Both the position numbers and the translations under genes were made by a program. DNA of 64,000 nt from Lacrimispora sp. BS-2 (GTDB taxonomy: Bacteria; Bacillota; Clostridia; Lachnospirales; Lachnospiraceae). Position 1 is the stretch's first letter, and every line of letters begins with the position of its first letter. The DNA lies in the NCBI RefSeq assembly GCF_040207125.1, contig NZ_CP157940.1:2418001-2482000 (forward strand), read 5' to 3'. Shown here in pieces: positions 8,497 through 16,730 of the stretch. The notes beneath the pieces are model-generated. The model ran no database searches and was not told the DNA's origin. It was given only the letters and a program-made list of their open reading frames with translations.

Positions 8497-9597
8497 TTAC
8501 TGGATCTGCGACTGGATATCTCCTGATGCAAATCCATAAACTCCATAAATCAGGTCACCCTGGTCAATACACTGCATTGTTGAATCTTCAATTGAGACTG
8601 CAACAATGTAACTGCCATCGGTATCAACATATCTTGCCGAGTTTTCCATTGGCTGAAGGATTCCTGTAATTGCACGATAATAATATGTATAGGTACGTCC
8701 CTGGTCATAAACAAGCATTGTCATATTCCCATTTTCAAGCCCTGCACGGAAGGTGCCGGATGTTGTTGAAACTGTGCTTAACGTTCCACCTGCTGTATAT
8801 GTGCAATGACTTACCATTCCTTGTCCTTCTGGCTTGTCCTTCTGCCACAGGCCTTCATAAATATTAGCTTTGCCGGAAGATGCCTTTATCCATATGGCCC
8901 TGCCTTCGCGGCTTCCCTCACTCAATCCTCCATAATACAGGCATCCATTATCATAAATGGCAATCGCTTCTCCATTCTTCTGGGGATAATAAAACACCCT
9001 GTCAATACCGGCAATAAACTCCGAATATTCTGTTGTTCTTAACAAAGTTACCAGCTTTAATGTATCTGAAGCCTCTGCTGCTTTTAACAACTGTTCCAGC
9101 AGTTCCTGCTGTGCCTGAGACTGTTCCTGCCGGGTTTCCAGCTCATCCAGCAATTTTCTGATTTCTGAGTCCCTGGTCATCTCATATGCATCCGTTAAAA
9201 TATCATGTGCCTTTTCATATTCCCCTTCATCCATGTACTGCTTATACAGATCAGTATAAACACGGATGATTCTGGTTTTCAGCCTTTCATCTGGTACCGC
9301 TTCCCAGCCCAGCTTCAGCAGTTCTGCTGCCATCTCCGGATTCTTCATACCCTTATAAGCATCTGCCATACCAATATATGCCTCCACCTGTCTGGGATCA
9401 ATCTCAATTGCTGACTGATATGCCAGAATAGCTTTTTCATATTCCTGCTCATTTAAATACCTATCCCCCAGTGACAGCTTCCTGCCGCTTAAATAGCTGT
9501 CCACTTTATCTGCCGACACAATTGCCAGACAGATACCGCCAGCAAAACCCAGGATTAAAAAAAGTGCGATCAGAAGTACTTTAAATCGCGTCCTCAT
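8497..9597 (-). CDS. Membrane-anchored TPR protein with MORN-like C-terminal half
   Basis: Product of 366 aa; first gene of the cluster on this strand. It has an N-terminal membrane anchor (about 8-28), TPR units (about 43-150, with the motif YEKAILAYQSAIEIDP), a Gln/Glu helical stretch (150-170), and a beta-rich part with GCLYYGG, NIYEGLWQKDKPEGQG and GTFRAGLENG, reminiscent of MORN repeats. It ends in another beta domain. AAAGGAG is upstream. The TPR unit resembles those of the two TPR lipoproteins at the far end of the cluster, so the operon starts and ends with related scaffolds. Confidence 0.75.
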   Translation of the reverse strand: MRTRFKVLLIALFLILGFAGGICLAIVSADKVDSYLSGRKLSLGDRYLNEQEYEKAILAYQSAIEIDPRQVEAYIGMADAYKGMKNPEMAAELLKLGWEAVPDERLKTRIIRVYTDLYKQYMDEGEYEKAHDILTDAYEMTRDSEIRKLLDELETRQEQSQAQQELLEQLLKAAEASDTLKLVTLLRTTEYSEFIAGIDRVFYYPQKNGEAIAIYDNGCLYYGGLSEGSREGRAIWIKASSGKANIYEGLWQKDKPEGQGMVSHCTYTAGGTLSTVSTTSGTFRAGLENGNMTMLVYDQGRTYTYYYRAITGILQPMENSARYVDTDGSYIVAVSIEDSTMQCIDQGDLIYGVYGFASGDIQSQIQ

Positions 9598-10056
9598 ATA
9601 TCTCCTTTCACTATTTCCTGCTTATTCAACAGGATACCATTCTTTTCATCCTTATAGGCCAATTTCTGACAAAGTGCTTTCATATTCTGATAAATGACCT
9701 GTCTAAAGAATAATAATTACATTATGTAAACCATACATTCCAATTCCTTCCATTTTTACAATTATTAATTAATAGTATAATGTGAAAGAAAACAAATGTA
9801 AATATTAAAAAAACATTACTTTTTTTTGAACATTTTGGAGGATGTCACTGTTTTTTAAAAAAAGAAGTGGAAACCAAAGCCCCCAGCAGTATGCAGTTAC
9901 ACCTCAAAAAGTTCAATATTACCTAAAGTTTGCCTAATACAATGGATATTCCTGCTCGACAAGTTCTTCCTTAAATATCCGTTCTTCGCCCCCTTATAAT
10001 TATGCTAAGAGATTCAAGAAAAGCGGCAGCACGTGTATTATAGACCATAACACAAA
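9598..10056. other. A/T-rich intergenic region upstream of the zinc-ribbon cluster
   Basis: No substantial gene. The stretch is strongly A/T rich and should hold the promoter of the 839-9597 cluster, but I could not pick a convincing minus-strand hexamer pair. On the plus strand TTTACA (9755-9760) and TATAAT (9776-9781) are spaced by 15 bp, 60 bp before a 31-codon frame. Confidence 0.5.
9842..9937 (+). CDS. Possible 31-residue peptide or gene relic
   Basis: A short frame starting at ATG 9842 directly after GGAGG (spacing too short to be a good ribosome site) reads a basic N terminus, FFKKRSGNQSPQQYAV, and ends at TAA 9935-9937. It lies downstream of the weak plus-strand promoter at 9755-9781. 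No family is recognised. It may be chance. Confidence 0.2.
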   Translation: MSLFFKKRSGNQSPQQYAVTPQKVQYYLKFA

Positions 10057-10085
10057 AAGGACATTTCCTCTGTAGAAATGTCCTT
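10057..10085 (-). terminator. Rho-independent terminator of lysS
   Basis: Perfect inverted repeat AAGGACATTTC / GAAATGTCCTT with a 7-nt loop, followed on the minus strand by TTTTTG. It lies about 140 bp after the lysS stop. Confidence 0.75.
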
Positions 10086-10223
10086 AAAATACAAAATGAT
10101 ATATAATTGTTGGAACAAAAATACGCATTATAAGGTATTACTGCGTATTATGCAATGCAAATTTATTGTAAGAATGTTGTAATTTTCAACTGAAAGTATC
10201 ACAAACCCTTGATTCTGCGTGCT

Positions 10224-11729
10224 TTATTTATCCAATGACTTCATCGTCGGGAACAACAACACATCCCTGATCGCATAAGAATCCGTAAGCAGCATAACAA
10301 ACCTGTCAATACCAATACCAATACCGCCAGTCGGAGGCATACCGATCATCAGTGCATTTACAAAATCATCATCCATAGAATTAGCTTCATCATCTCCCGC
10401 CGCAAGAAGTGCTTCCTGAGCCTTAAAACGCTCAATCTGATCCAGAGGATCATTTAACTCAGAATAAGCATTTGCCATCTCACGCTTTGTAATGAACAGC
10501 TCAAAGCGCTCCGTATACTCCGGATCATCAGGCTTTTTCTTGGTAAGAGGAGAGATCTCAACCGGATGGTCCATAATAAAGGTAGGCTGAACCAAATGCT
10601 CTTCTACAAATTCCTCAAAAAGCATGCTTAAAATATCGCCCTTCTTATGACGAGCCTCATACTCCACATGGTACTGGTCTGCCAGAGCCTTAGCCTCTTC
10701 ATCCGTATGAATGGTAGTAAAATCAATGTCCTTATATTTCTTTAAAGCGTCTACCATGGTAATGCGTTCAAATGGCTTTGATAAGTCAATTTCCACACCA
10801 TCATAGTTTACAACAGCCGTACCAAGAACCTTAAGGGCAACAGACCGGAATAAATTCTCCACCAAGTCCATCATGCCGTGGTAATCGGTATAAGCCTGAT
10901 ATAATTCCATCAAAGTAAATTCCGGGTTATGACGGGTATCCACGCCCTCATTTCTGAAAACGCGTCCGATTTCATAAACTCTTTCCAAACCGCCTACGAT
11001 AAGCCTCTTTAAGTAAAGCTCAAGAGAAATACGCAGCTTTACATCCTCATCAAGAGCGTTGTAATGGGTTTCAAATGGTCTTGCCGCTGCGCCGCCTGCA
11101 TTGGCGACCAGCATTGGTGTTTCCACCTCCATGAAGCCCTGGGCATCCAGATGGTCACGGATGGCCTTGATGATCTGGGAACGCTTTACAAAGGTATCCC
11201 TCACCTCAGGGTTCATGATCAGGTCTACATATCTCTGCCTGTATCGAATGTCCGTATTGGTCAGGCCGTGGAATTTCTCCGGAAGGATCTGAAGGCTCTT
11301 GGTAAGTAAGTGAACGCTCTCAGCATGGATGGAAATTTCTCCCGTTTTTGTTGTAAACGCAATTCCCTTAATGCCTACGATATCACCGATATCCAGCTTC
11401 TTGAATTCCTTGTATTCCTCTTCTCCGATACTGTCTCTGGCCACATAGGACTGAATATTGCCCTTTAAGTCCTGTACATTACAGAAGGAAGCTTTCCCCA
11501 TCACGCGCTTTGACATAAGGCGTCCTGCGATGGATACTTCCTTTCCTTCCCATTCCTCATAATGTTCCTTGATTTCACCACTGTGTACGTTTACATCGTA
11601 CTTTGTAACTTTAAACGGATCTTTTCCTGCTTCCTGAAGCTCTGCCAGCTTTTCCCGGCGGACCTTCAGCAAATGATTTAAGTCCTCTTCTTTCACCTGA
11701 TTCTGGTTTTGATTCTGCTGTTCTGCCAA
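10224..11729 (-). CDS. lysS: Lysyl-tRNA synthetase, class II
   Basis: Charges tRNA-Lys with lysine. Product of 501 aa, usual length for bacterial LysS. The N-terminal OB-fold anticodon-binding domain (about 60-160, [16 protein letters not shown]) is followed by the class II catalytic core: motif 2 [15 protein letters not shown] (near 270) and motif 3 [13 protein letters not shown] near the C terminus. The start is TTG at 11727-11729 with AAAGGAG 9 nt upstream. A Gln/Asn-rich leader precedes the first helix. It lies 72 bp downstream of greA, probably co-transcribed; the gap holds a small palindromic element. Confidence 0.97.
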   Translation of the reverse strand: MAEQQNQNQNQVKEEDLNHLLKVRREKLAELQEAGKDPFKVTKYDVNVHSGEIKEHYEEWEGKEVSIAGRLMSKRVMGKASFCNVQDLKGNIQSYVARDSIGEEEYKEFKKLDIGDIVGIKGIAFTTKTGEISIHAESVHLLTKSLQILPEKFHGLTNTDIRYRQRYVDLIMNPEVRDTFVKRSQIIKAIRDHLDAQGFMEVETPMLVANAGGAAARPFETHYNALDEDVKLRISLELYLKRLIVGGLERVYEIGRVFRNEGVDTRHNPEFTLMELYQAYTDYHGMMDLVENLFRSVALKVLGTAVVNYDGVEIDLSKPFERITMVDALKKYKDIDFTTIHTDEEAKALADQYHVEYEARHKKGDILSMLFEEFVEEHLVQPTFIMDHPVEISPLTKKKPDDPEYTERFELFITKREMANAYSELNDPLDQIERFKAQEALLAAGDDEANSMDDDFVNALMIGMPPTGGIGIGIDRFVMLLTDSYAIRDVLLFPTMKSLDK

Positions 11730-11763
11730 CTGTTTGCACTCCTTTGTGAACTATGTTAAGGAA

Positions 11764-11791
11764 GTTCGATTCGCCGGACGGCTCATCGAAC
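11764..11791. repeat. Short palindromic element, copy C
   Basis: Hairpin GTTCGAT / ATCGAAC enclosing ATTCGCC-GGA-CGGCTCAT. The ATTCGCC and CGGCTCAT blocks recur at 43317-43404 and 54161-54202 around longer stem-loops. It lies between greA and lysS. Confidence 0.5.
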
Positions 11792-11801
11792 GGCTATTTT
11801 T

Positions 11802-12284
11802 CTAAGATACTCTCTGGATCTCCAGAACTTTATACTGGATTACTCCTGACTGTGTCTCTACGTCTACCACATCTCCCACTTTTCTGCCGATCAGTGCATG
11901 ACCTACCGGAGATTCGTTGGAAATTTTATTCTGAAGGCTGTTTGCCTCCGTGGAACCCACAATTTTGAATTCCATCTCTTCATCCTCATCAACATCGTAG
12001 ACTTTTACCTTGCAGCCAATGTTAATCTTATCTAAATCAATCTCATCCTCAACCACTACCTCTGCATTTTTAAGGAGCTTCTCCAGCTCTTCAATACGCA
12101 GCTCAATGTCTCTTTGTTCATCCTTTGCGGCATCATATTCAGCGTTCTCGGACAAGTCGCCTTGTTCTCTGGCTTCCTTGATTTTCTGGGCGACCTCTTT
12201 TCTTTTTACTACCTTTAAATTCTGAAGCTCATCCTCGTATTTTTTAAGGCCTTCGTAGGTTAAAATATTTTTCTTGTCTACCAT
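11802..12284 (-). CDS. greA: Transcription elongation factor GreA
   Basis: Product of 160 aa, standard length. The N-terminal antiparallel coiled coil (about 10-75) carries the tip sequence [12 protein letters not shown], whose acidic residues stimulate RNA polymerase to cleave backtracked transcripts. The C-terminal FKBP-like domain is marked by IVGSTEAN and [21 protein letters not shown] precedes the ATG. A consensus promoter is present at 12333-12361. The order greA then lysS is common in Firmicutes. Confidence 0.97.
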   Translation of the reverse strand: MVDKKNILTYEGLKKYEDELQNLKVVKRKEVAQKIKEAREQGDLSENAEYDAAKDEQRDIELRIEELEKLLKNAEVVVEDEIDLDKINIGCKVKVYDVDEDEEMEFKIVGSTEANSLQNKISNESPVGHALIGRKVGDVVDVETQSGVIQYKVLEIQRVS

Positions 12285-12332
12285 GGTTTTTGATTCCTCC
12301 TGGTTTCATACTCGCTCATTCGCATTCCAAAT

Positions 12333-12361
12333 ATTATAGCGTAAACATCTAAAAATGTCAA
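12333..12361 (-). promoter_or_regulatory. Sigma-A promoter of greA-lysS
   Basis: On the minus strand TTGACA, a 17-bp spacer and TATAAT, both perfect consensus. The -10 ends about 48 bp before the greA start. Confidence 0.9.
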
Positions 12362-12381
12362 GAATGTAACTATTCCTGATT

Positions 12382-13362
12382 CTATTTCTCTGACCGGGAA
12401 TTTCCGATCCTTTCTTCCGCAAAACGCCTTAATTCATCCATGGTTCCCACCTGGTTGATATCATTTCTAAGCTTAGCGGAATGAGGAAGTCCGGCTGTAT
12501 ACCATGCCATATGCCCACGCATCTCACGCATGGCCACTGCTTCCCCTTTGTGCTCCGTCTCCAGGGCTCCGTGACGGATGATCATCCTGGAAATCTCTTC
12601 CCTGGTGGGTCCTGGAAGCAGTTCTCCTGTTTCCAGATAGTGAAGGGTTCTTTTAAAGATCCAGGGATTTCCCTTGGCTCCCCGGGCAATCATCACCCCG
12701 TCACAGCCGGTTTCCTCCATAAGGGCCTTTGCATCCTCCGGCTTAAATACGTCACCGTTTCCAATGACCGGAATTAAGACAGCTTCCTTTACCTTCCTTA
12801 TAACATCCCAGTCAGCTGTTCCTGAATAATACTGCTCCCTGGTTCTGCCGTGAACAGCCACTGCTGCCACTCCGCAGCTTTCCGCCATTTTGGCAAACTC
12901 CGGGGCATCGCAGTCTTCTTCTGCAAATCCTTTTCTGAACTTTACGGTCACAGGCTTTTTCACTGCCTTTACCATGGCGGTCAGGATCCGCTCTGCAAGC
13001 TTCCTATCCTTCATAAGCGCCGACCCTTCCCCGTTATTTACGATCTTCGGCATGGGGCAGCCCATATTCACGTCAATGAATGCATAGGGTCCCTCTTCCA
13101 CCTGGGCCGCAATATCCGCCATGATCTCCGGATCAGAGCCAAAAAGCTGGAGGCTTACAGGACCTTCTCCCTCGGCCACCTTAAGCAGCTCATTCGTATT
13201 TCTGTTCTTATATAAAATCGCCTTGGCGCTGACCATCTCCGTTACTGCCATACCGCAGCCCTGTTCCCTGCAAAGAAAACGAAATGGCAGGTCCGTAACT
13301 CCTGCCATCGGTGCCAGTATCAGGTTGTTGTCAAGCGTCAAGTTTCCAATTCTAAGCTTCAC
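12382..13362 (-). CDS. dusB: tRNA-dihydrouridine synthase
   Basis: FMN-dependent reduction of uridines in tRNA. Product of 326 aa: N-terminal TIM barrel with LAPMAGVTDLPFR (near 17), the catalytic Cys102 in VNMGCPMPK, then VTVKFRKGF, AVHGRTREQYYSG and IGNGDV (FMN phosphate site), and a C-terminal helical domain. The start is GTG 13360-13362, overlapping the TGA of the upstream gene by 4 bp, so translation is coupled. The order DUF6145-like, dusB, greA, lysS is, as far as I recall, common in Lachnospiraceae. Confidence 0.95.
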   Translation of the reverse strand: MKLRIGNLTLDNNLILAPMAGVTDLPFRFLCREQGCGMAVTEMVSAKAILYKNRNTNELLKVAEGEGPVSLQLFGSDPEIMADIAAQVEEGPYAFIDVNMGCPMPKIVNNGEGSALMKDRKLAERILTAMVKAVKKPVTVKFRKGFAEEDCDAPEFAKMAESCGVAAVAVHGRTREQYYSGTADWDVIRKVKEAVLIPVIGNGDVFKPEDAKALMEETGCDGVMIARGAKGNPWIFKRTLHYLETGELLPGPTREEISRMIIRHGALETEHKGEAVAMREMRGHMAWYTAGLPHSAKLRNDINQVGTMDELRRFAEERIGNSRSEK

Positions 13363-13802
13363 GTATCTTTGTCTCCGCCTTCCAATTCTTCTCCCAGATA
13401 AAACACCCGGTAATACATTTCCAAAGCTTCCAGAAGCTCCCTTTTCTCTTTCCGGTACTGTTTGATCTTCAGCACGCTTCCGATCTCATCAAACAGATAA
13501 TCTCCCTCCTCTGCCGTCACCTTAAATTCCAGGGTGCCATCCTCATCGTATTCCATGACAAGGATCCCTCCTACATCTTCGGTATAAAGCACGCACATGA
13601 TCTGAAGTTCCTGTTTGATGCTTTCCGGGAGACTTGAAAACTGCTGGTTAAAATAGTATTTCTGATCATAGGAATTGGCACCGCAAAGCACCACATTGTC
13701 TCCATCATGCTCCATCGTTCCTGCCACCGCACTTTCCTTATTATCGCCATGTTCTTTGGGCATAAAGGGATACCCACAGGGTGTTTCCTCATTATCGCCC
13801 AT
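13359..13802 (-). CDS. DUF6145-like protein of unknown function
   Basis: Up to 147 aa. The conserved-looking core begins near VLCGANSYDQKYYFNQQF and runs to the end; I associate it with the DUF6145 family found next to dusB in Lachnospiraceae, from memory. Two starts compete: ATG 13802 (no good ribosome site) and ATG 13715 (AGGA upstream, 118 aa), the latter fitting the core better. The region between them is an imperfect direct repeat of CCCAAAGARCATGG / CGATAATRAGGAAA (about 13800-13780 and 13757-13735). One copy has an extra G that breaks the frame from an earlier ATG. A good promoter lies at 13838-13866. Confidence 0.75.
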   Translation of the reverse strand: MGDNEETPCGYPFMPKEHGDNKESAVAGTMEHDGDNVVLCGANSYDQKYYFNQQFSSLPESIKQELQIMCVLYTEDVGGILVMEYDEDGTLEFKVTAEEGDYLFDEIGSVLKIKQYRKEKRELLEALEMYYRVFYLGEELEGGDKDT

Positions 13803-13837
13803 GCTCTTTGGGTATTTCCATTATTTACTGACAATAT

Positions 13838-13866
13838 ATTTTATCATACCGGAAAAGAAATGACAA
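13838..13866 (-). promoter_or_regulatory. Sigma-A promoter of the DUF6145-like gene and dusB
   Basis: Minus strand TTGTCA, 17-bp spacer, TAAAAT. It overlaps the region just after the stop of the LacI regulator gene (13871), so that gene is read into it. Confidence 0.7.
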
Positions 13867-13870
13867 TAGG

Positions 13871-14878
13871 TCAAAAATCAGTGGTACACCGCTTGATCAG
13901 CCGGCAGGTCACCCGGTTATTCCTGTTTACTTCCGTTTCTTCTCCCAGAAGAATTTTCATCATATTGTCAATGGAAATGTTGCATAATTCCTCGACTCTG
14001 TTATCAATGGAAGAAAGCTCAGGATCGCTGCAGATCGACAGGGCAGAATTATTAAATCCGGTAATGCACAAATCTTCCGGAATCTTTAAAAGCTTTGCAT
14101 TGGCATACTTGATCGCTCCTACGGCAAGGCCGTCATCTGTGGCAACCACGCTGTCAAATCTTAAATCGCGGCGCTCTAAAAGGATATCCCTTACCGTATG
14201 GATCCGGTTCTTTACATAAAGCTTTAAATCTCCCAGCACCGGAAGCCCGTAGGCTTTTAAAGCCGATTCATAACCCGCCAGCTTCTGATTCGCGCTGTAA
14301 GAGTGGGAGTCACAGAGAAACAGGATTCTTCGCCGCCCTGTTTCAATCATCTGGCTGGTCACATCATAGGTTGCCTGATAATCATCTCCATAAGCGCAGT
14401 AAATATTCTCACCTTCCAGATATCCGTTAATCAAAAACACCGGAACCTGTTTTGCGGCATTGCGGACATACTGTGTATTTTTATCCGCTTCCCCTATTCC
14501 TGCATAAGTGGAGCCGACCATAATAAGGGCATCGATCCGCTTCGCAAGAAGAAGGCTGACATACTTTTCCTTTACGGACTGTTCAAACCCGCTGCAGCAC
14601 AATATGCAGTCGTAACCATGCTCGTGCATACGGCTTTCCAAATGGGCTACCGCTGTAGCCATATAGGCATCTGATACATCCGGACATAAAATCCCAATGG
14701 TCTTCATGGAATCAAGCCCCAGCCCCCTGGCAAATACATTAGGGGTATAGCCGTTCTCTTCCATAACCGTCCTGACCTTTTGTTTTGTTTTCTCACTCAC
14801 ACGGGGGCTGTCGTTCACCACCCGGGATACGGTAGCGATGGAAACTCCTGCAAGTTCTGCAATGTCATAAATGTTCAT
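13871..14878 (-). CDS. LacI-family transcriptional regulator, probable uronate repressor
   Basis: Product of 335 aa. Helix-turn-helix at 1-25 (IYDIAELAGVSIATVSRVVN), hinge helix near 50, then a periplasmic-binding-like effector domain (60-335). It is divergent from uxaA-uxaB, with a LacI-type palindrome 45 bp upstream of its own start (autoregulation) and another over the uxaA start region. A third similar site precedes the pectin ABC operon at 27696. I infer control of galacturonate/oligogalacturonide genes. Effector unknown; CcpA itself is in the same family but has a different core sequence. Confidence 0.85.
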   Translation of the reverse strand: MNIYDIAELAGVSIATVSRVVNDSPRVSEKTKQKVRTVMEENGYTPNVFARGLGLDSMKTIGILCPDVSDAYMATAVAHLESRMHEHGYDCILCCSGFEQSVKEKYVSLLLAKRIDALIMVGSTYAGIGEADKNTQYVRNAAKQVPVFLINGYLEGENIYCAYGDDYQATYDVTSQMIETGRRRILFLCDSHSYSANQKLAGYESALKAYGLPVLGDLKLYVKNRIHTVRDILLERRDLRFDSVVATDDGLAVGAIKYANAKLLKIPEDLCITGFNNSALSICSDPELSSIDNRVEELCNISIDNMMKILLGEETEVNRNNRVTCRLIKRCTTDF

Positions 14879-14922
14879 CCTGGTAGTCCCTTTTACTCAT
14901 CAAAATTTCCACACAAAGTAAG

Positions 14923-14936
14923 CGTAAGCACTTACA
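14923..14936. promoter_or_regulatory. LacI-type operator upstream of the regulator gene
   Basis: CGTAAGCACTTACA, a near-perfect palindrome and a 13 of 14 match to the site at 15104. It lies 45 bp before the regulator's ATG. Confidence 0.7.
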
Positions 14937-15071
14937 CTTTTCTTGCTCCATTATACAGGATAATTTTCTATAACGCAACTGTTATTACTGATTTTATCCA
15001 TATAAAAATCTGTTTTATTTCTTAAGTTATTCCCTAAAATAAATAGAAAAATCTCTTTTTTTCTTTCCCTA

Positions 15072-15100
15072 TTGACGTCTGCACTAAAATAGTGTATGTT
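15072..15100 (+). promoter_or_regulatory. Promoter of uxaA-uxaB
   Basis: TTGACG, 17-bp spacer, TATGTT. The operator starts 4 bp after the -10, so a bound repressor would sit on the start point. Confidence 0.75.
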
Positions 15101-15103
15101 TTA

Positions 15104-15117
15104 TGTAAGCACTTACA
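15104..15117. promoter_or_regulatory. LacI-type operator at the uxaA start point
   Basis: Perfect palindrome TGTAAGCACTTACA, extended by A/T on both sides. It resembles a CcpA cre site but has A at the central G of the cre consensus, which favours the local LacI protein. Confidence 0.75.
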
Positions 15118-15163
15118 TTATATGTACCAACGGAAACTGGTACCAAGAAAGGAAAGGAAGCTT

Positions 15164-16645
15164 ATGCAGGATTTTATCAAAATTCATTCCGGAGATAATG
15201 CTGCAGTTGCATTAAAGCCGCTTTCTTCCGGCACTGCCGCAGAGATTGACGGTAAACTCATCACACTTCTGGAAGATATCCCACAGGGCCATAAATTTGC
15301 CCTCACCGATATACCTGCCGGCTAATCCGTCATCAAATACGGCTGTGCCATTGGCATGGCAAAGGAAAATATTAAGACAGGGGCCTGGATTCACACGCAT
15401 AATATAAAAACAGGTTTGGGGGACTTACTGACTTATACATATGACGACCAGGAAACGGCCATTGCCCCAACGGATGAACGTTTCTTTTACGGTTACCGCA
15501 GGCCCGACGGAAAAGTGGGGGTGCGTAATGAAATCTGGATCATTCCCACAGTTGGCTGTGTCAATAACATAGCCACTGCACTGGAGCGCATGGCAAAGAA
15601 ATACATAGGCAGTACCATTGACGAAGTTGCCGCTTTTCCCCATCCCTACGGCTGTTCCCAGATGGGTGATGACCAGGAATATACAAGAACCATTCTGGCT
15701 GATTTGATCAACCATCCCAATGCCGGCGGCGTTCTGGTTCTGGGGCTTGGCTGTGAAAACAGCAACATTTCCGAGCTAAAATCCTATATCGGCGATTACG
15801 ATGAAAACAGGGTAAAGTTCCTGGTAACTCAGGAATCTGAGGATGAGATGGCTGATGCCATGGAGCTCATCGGAGAGCTGGCTGAATACGCAGGTACGTT
15901 CCAAAGAGAGCCTGTAAGCTGCAGCGAACTCATCATCGGTATGAAATGCGGCGGTTCCGACGGTTTATCCGGAATCACAGCCAATCCAACGGTAGGAGCA
16001 TTTTCCGATATGCTGGTCTCCAAGGGCGGAACCACCATTCTGACAGAAGTTCCGGAGATGTTCGGCGCGGAAACGCTTCTTATGAACCGCTGCCGGAACA
16101 AAGAAACCTTCGAAAAAACCGTGGATCTGATCAATGATTTCAAGAACTACTTTACAAGCCATAACCAGACCATTTACGAAAATCCATCCCCAGGCAACAA
16201 AAAAGGGGGGATCTCCACCCTGGAAGACAAATCCCTGGGCTGCGTCCAGAAATCCGGCAGTGCTCCGGTGGTAGATGTATTAAAATACGGGGAACCGGTG
16301 CGTATAAAGGGCTTAAATCTCTTAAGCGCTCCCGGCAACGACTTAGTGGCATCCACAGCACTGGCTGCTTCCGGTGCCCACATCGTACTGTTTACCACAG
16401 GCCGCGGCACTCCATTTGCCTGTCCGGTACCGACCATGAAGATTTCCACCAACACCGCCCTAAGCACAAAGAAAAGTAACTGGATTGATTTTAACTGCGG
16501 TGTTCTTGTGGAAGGTACGGATATGGACACCCTGAAAAATGAATTCTTTGATTTTGTGATCGAAACAGCTTCCGGAAAAAAGGTGAAATCCGAAGAGGCA
16601 GGCTTCCACGACATGGCTATCTTTAAGCAGGGCGTGACCTTATAA
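15164..16645 (+). pseudogene. uxaA: Altronate dehydratase, interrupted by an in-frame stop
   Basis: Converts D-altronate to 2-keto-3-deoxygluconate. The ATG at 15164 has GGAAAGGAAG upstream. The frame reads an N-terminal SAF domain up to ALTDIPAG, then TAA at 15323-15325, then continues in the same frame with SVIKYGCAIGMAKENI and the large catalytic domain (PHPYGCSQMGDDQEY, KCGGSDGLSG, PGNDLVASTALAASG). With the stop read as one residue the product would be 493 aa, the usual length. A single G to T change (GAA to TAA) explains it. A downstream ATG (15356) could yield the catalytic part alone. uxaB follows 85 bp later. Confidence 0.85.
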
Positions 16646-16730
16646 TTCAACTACTATGTCATTCTATGTTCCTGTATGAATGCAGAATACGGATGGAAAT
16701 ATGCAATAAAGAAAAAAGGAGATAAATTCA

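Noticed and set aside
15323..15325. Recoding (selenocysteine or pyrrolysine) at the uxaA stop
   Set aside because: The codon is TAA, not TGA or TAG, and no downstream recoding stem was seen; a point mutation is simpler.
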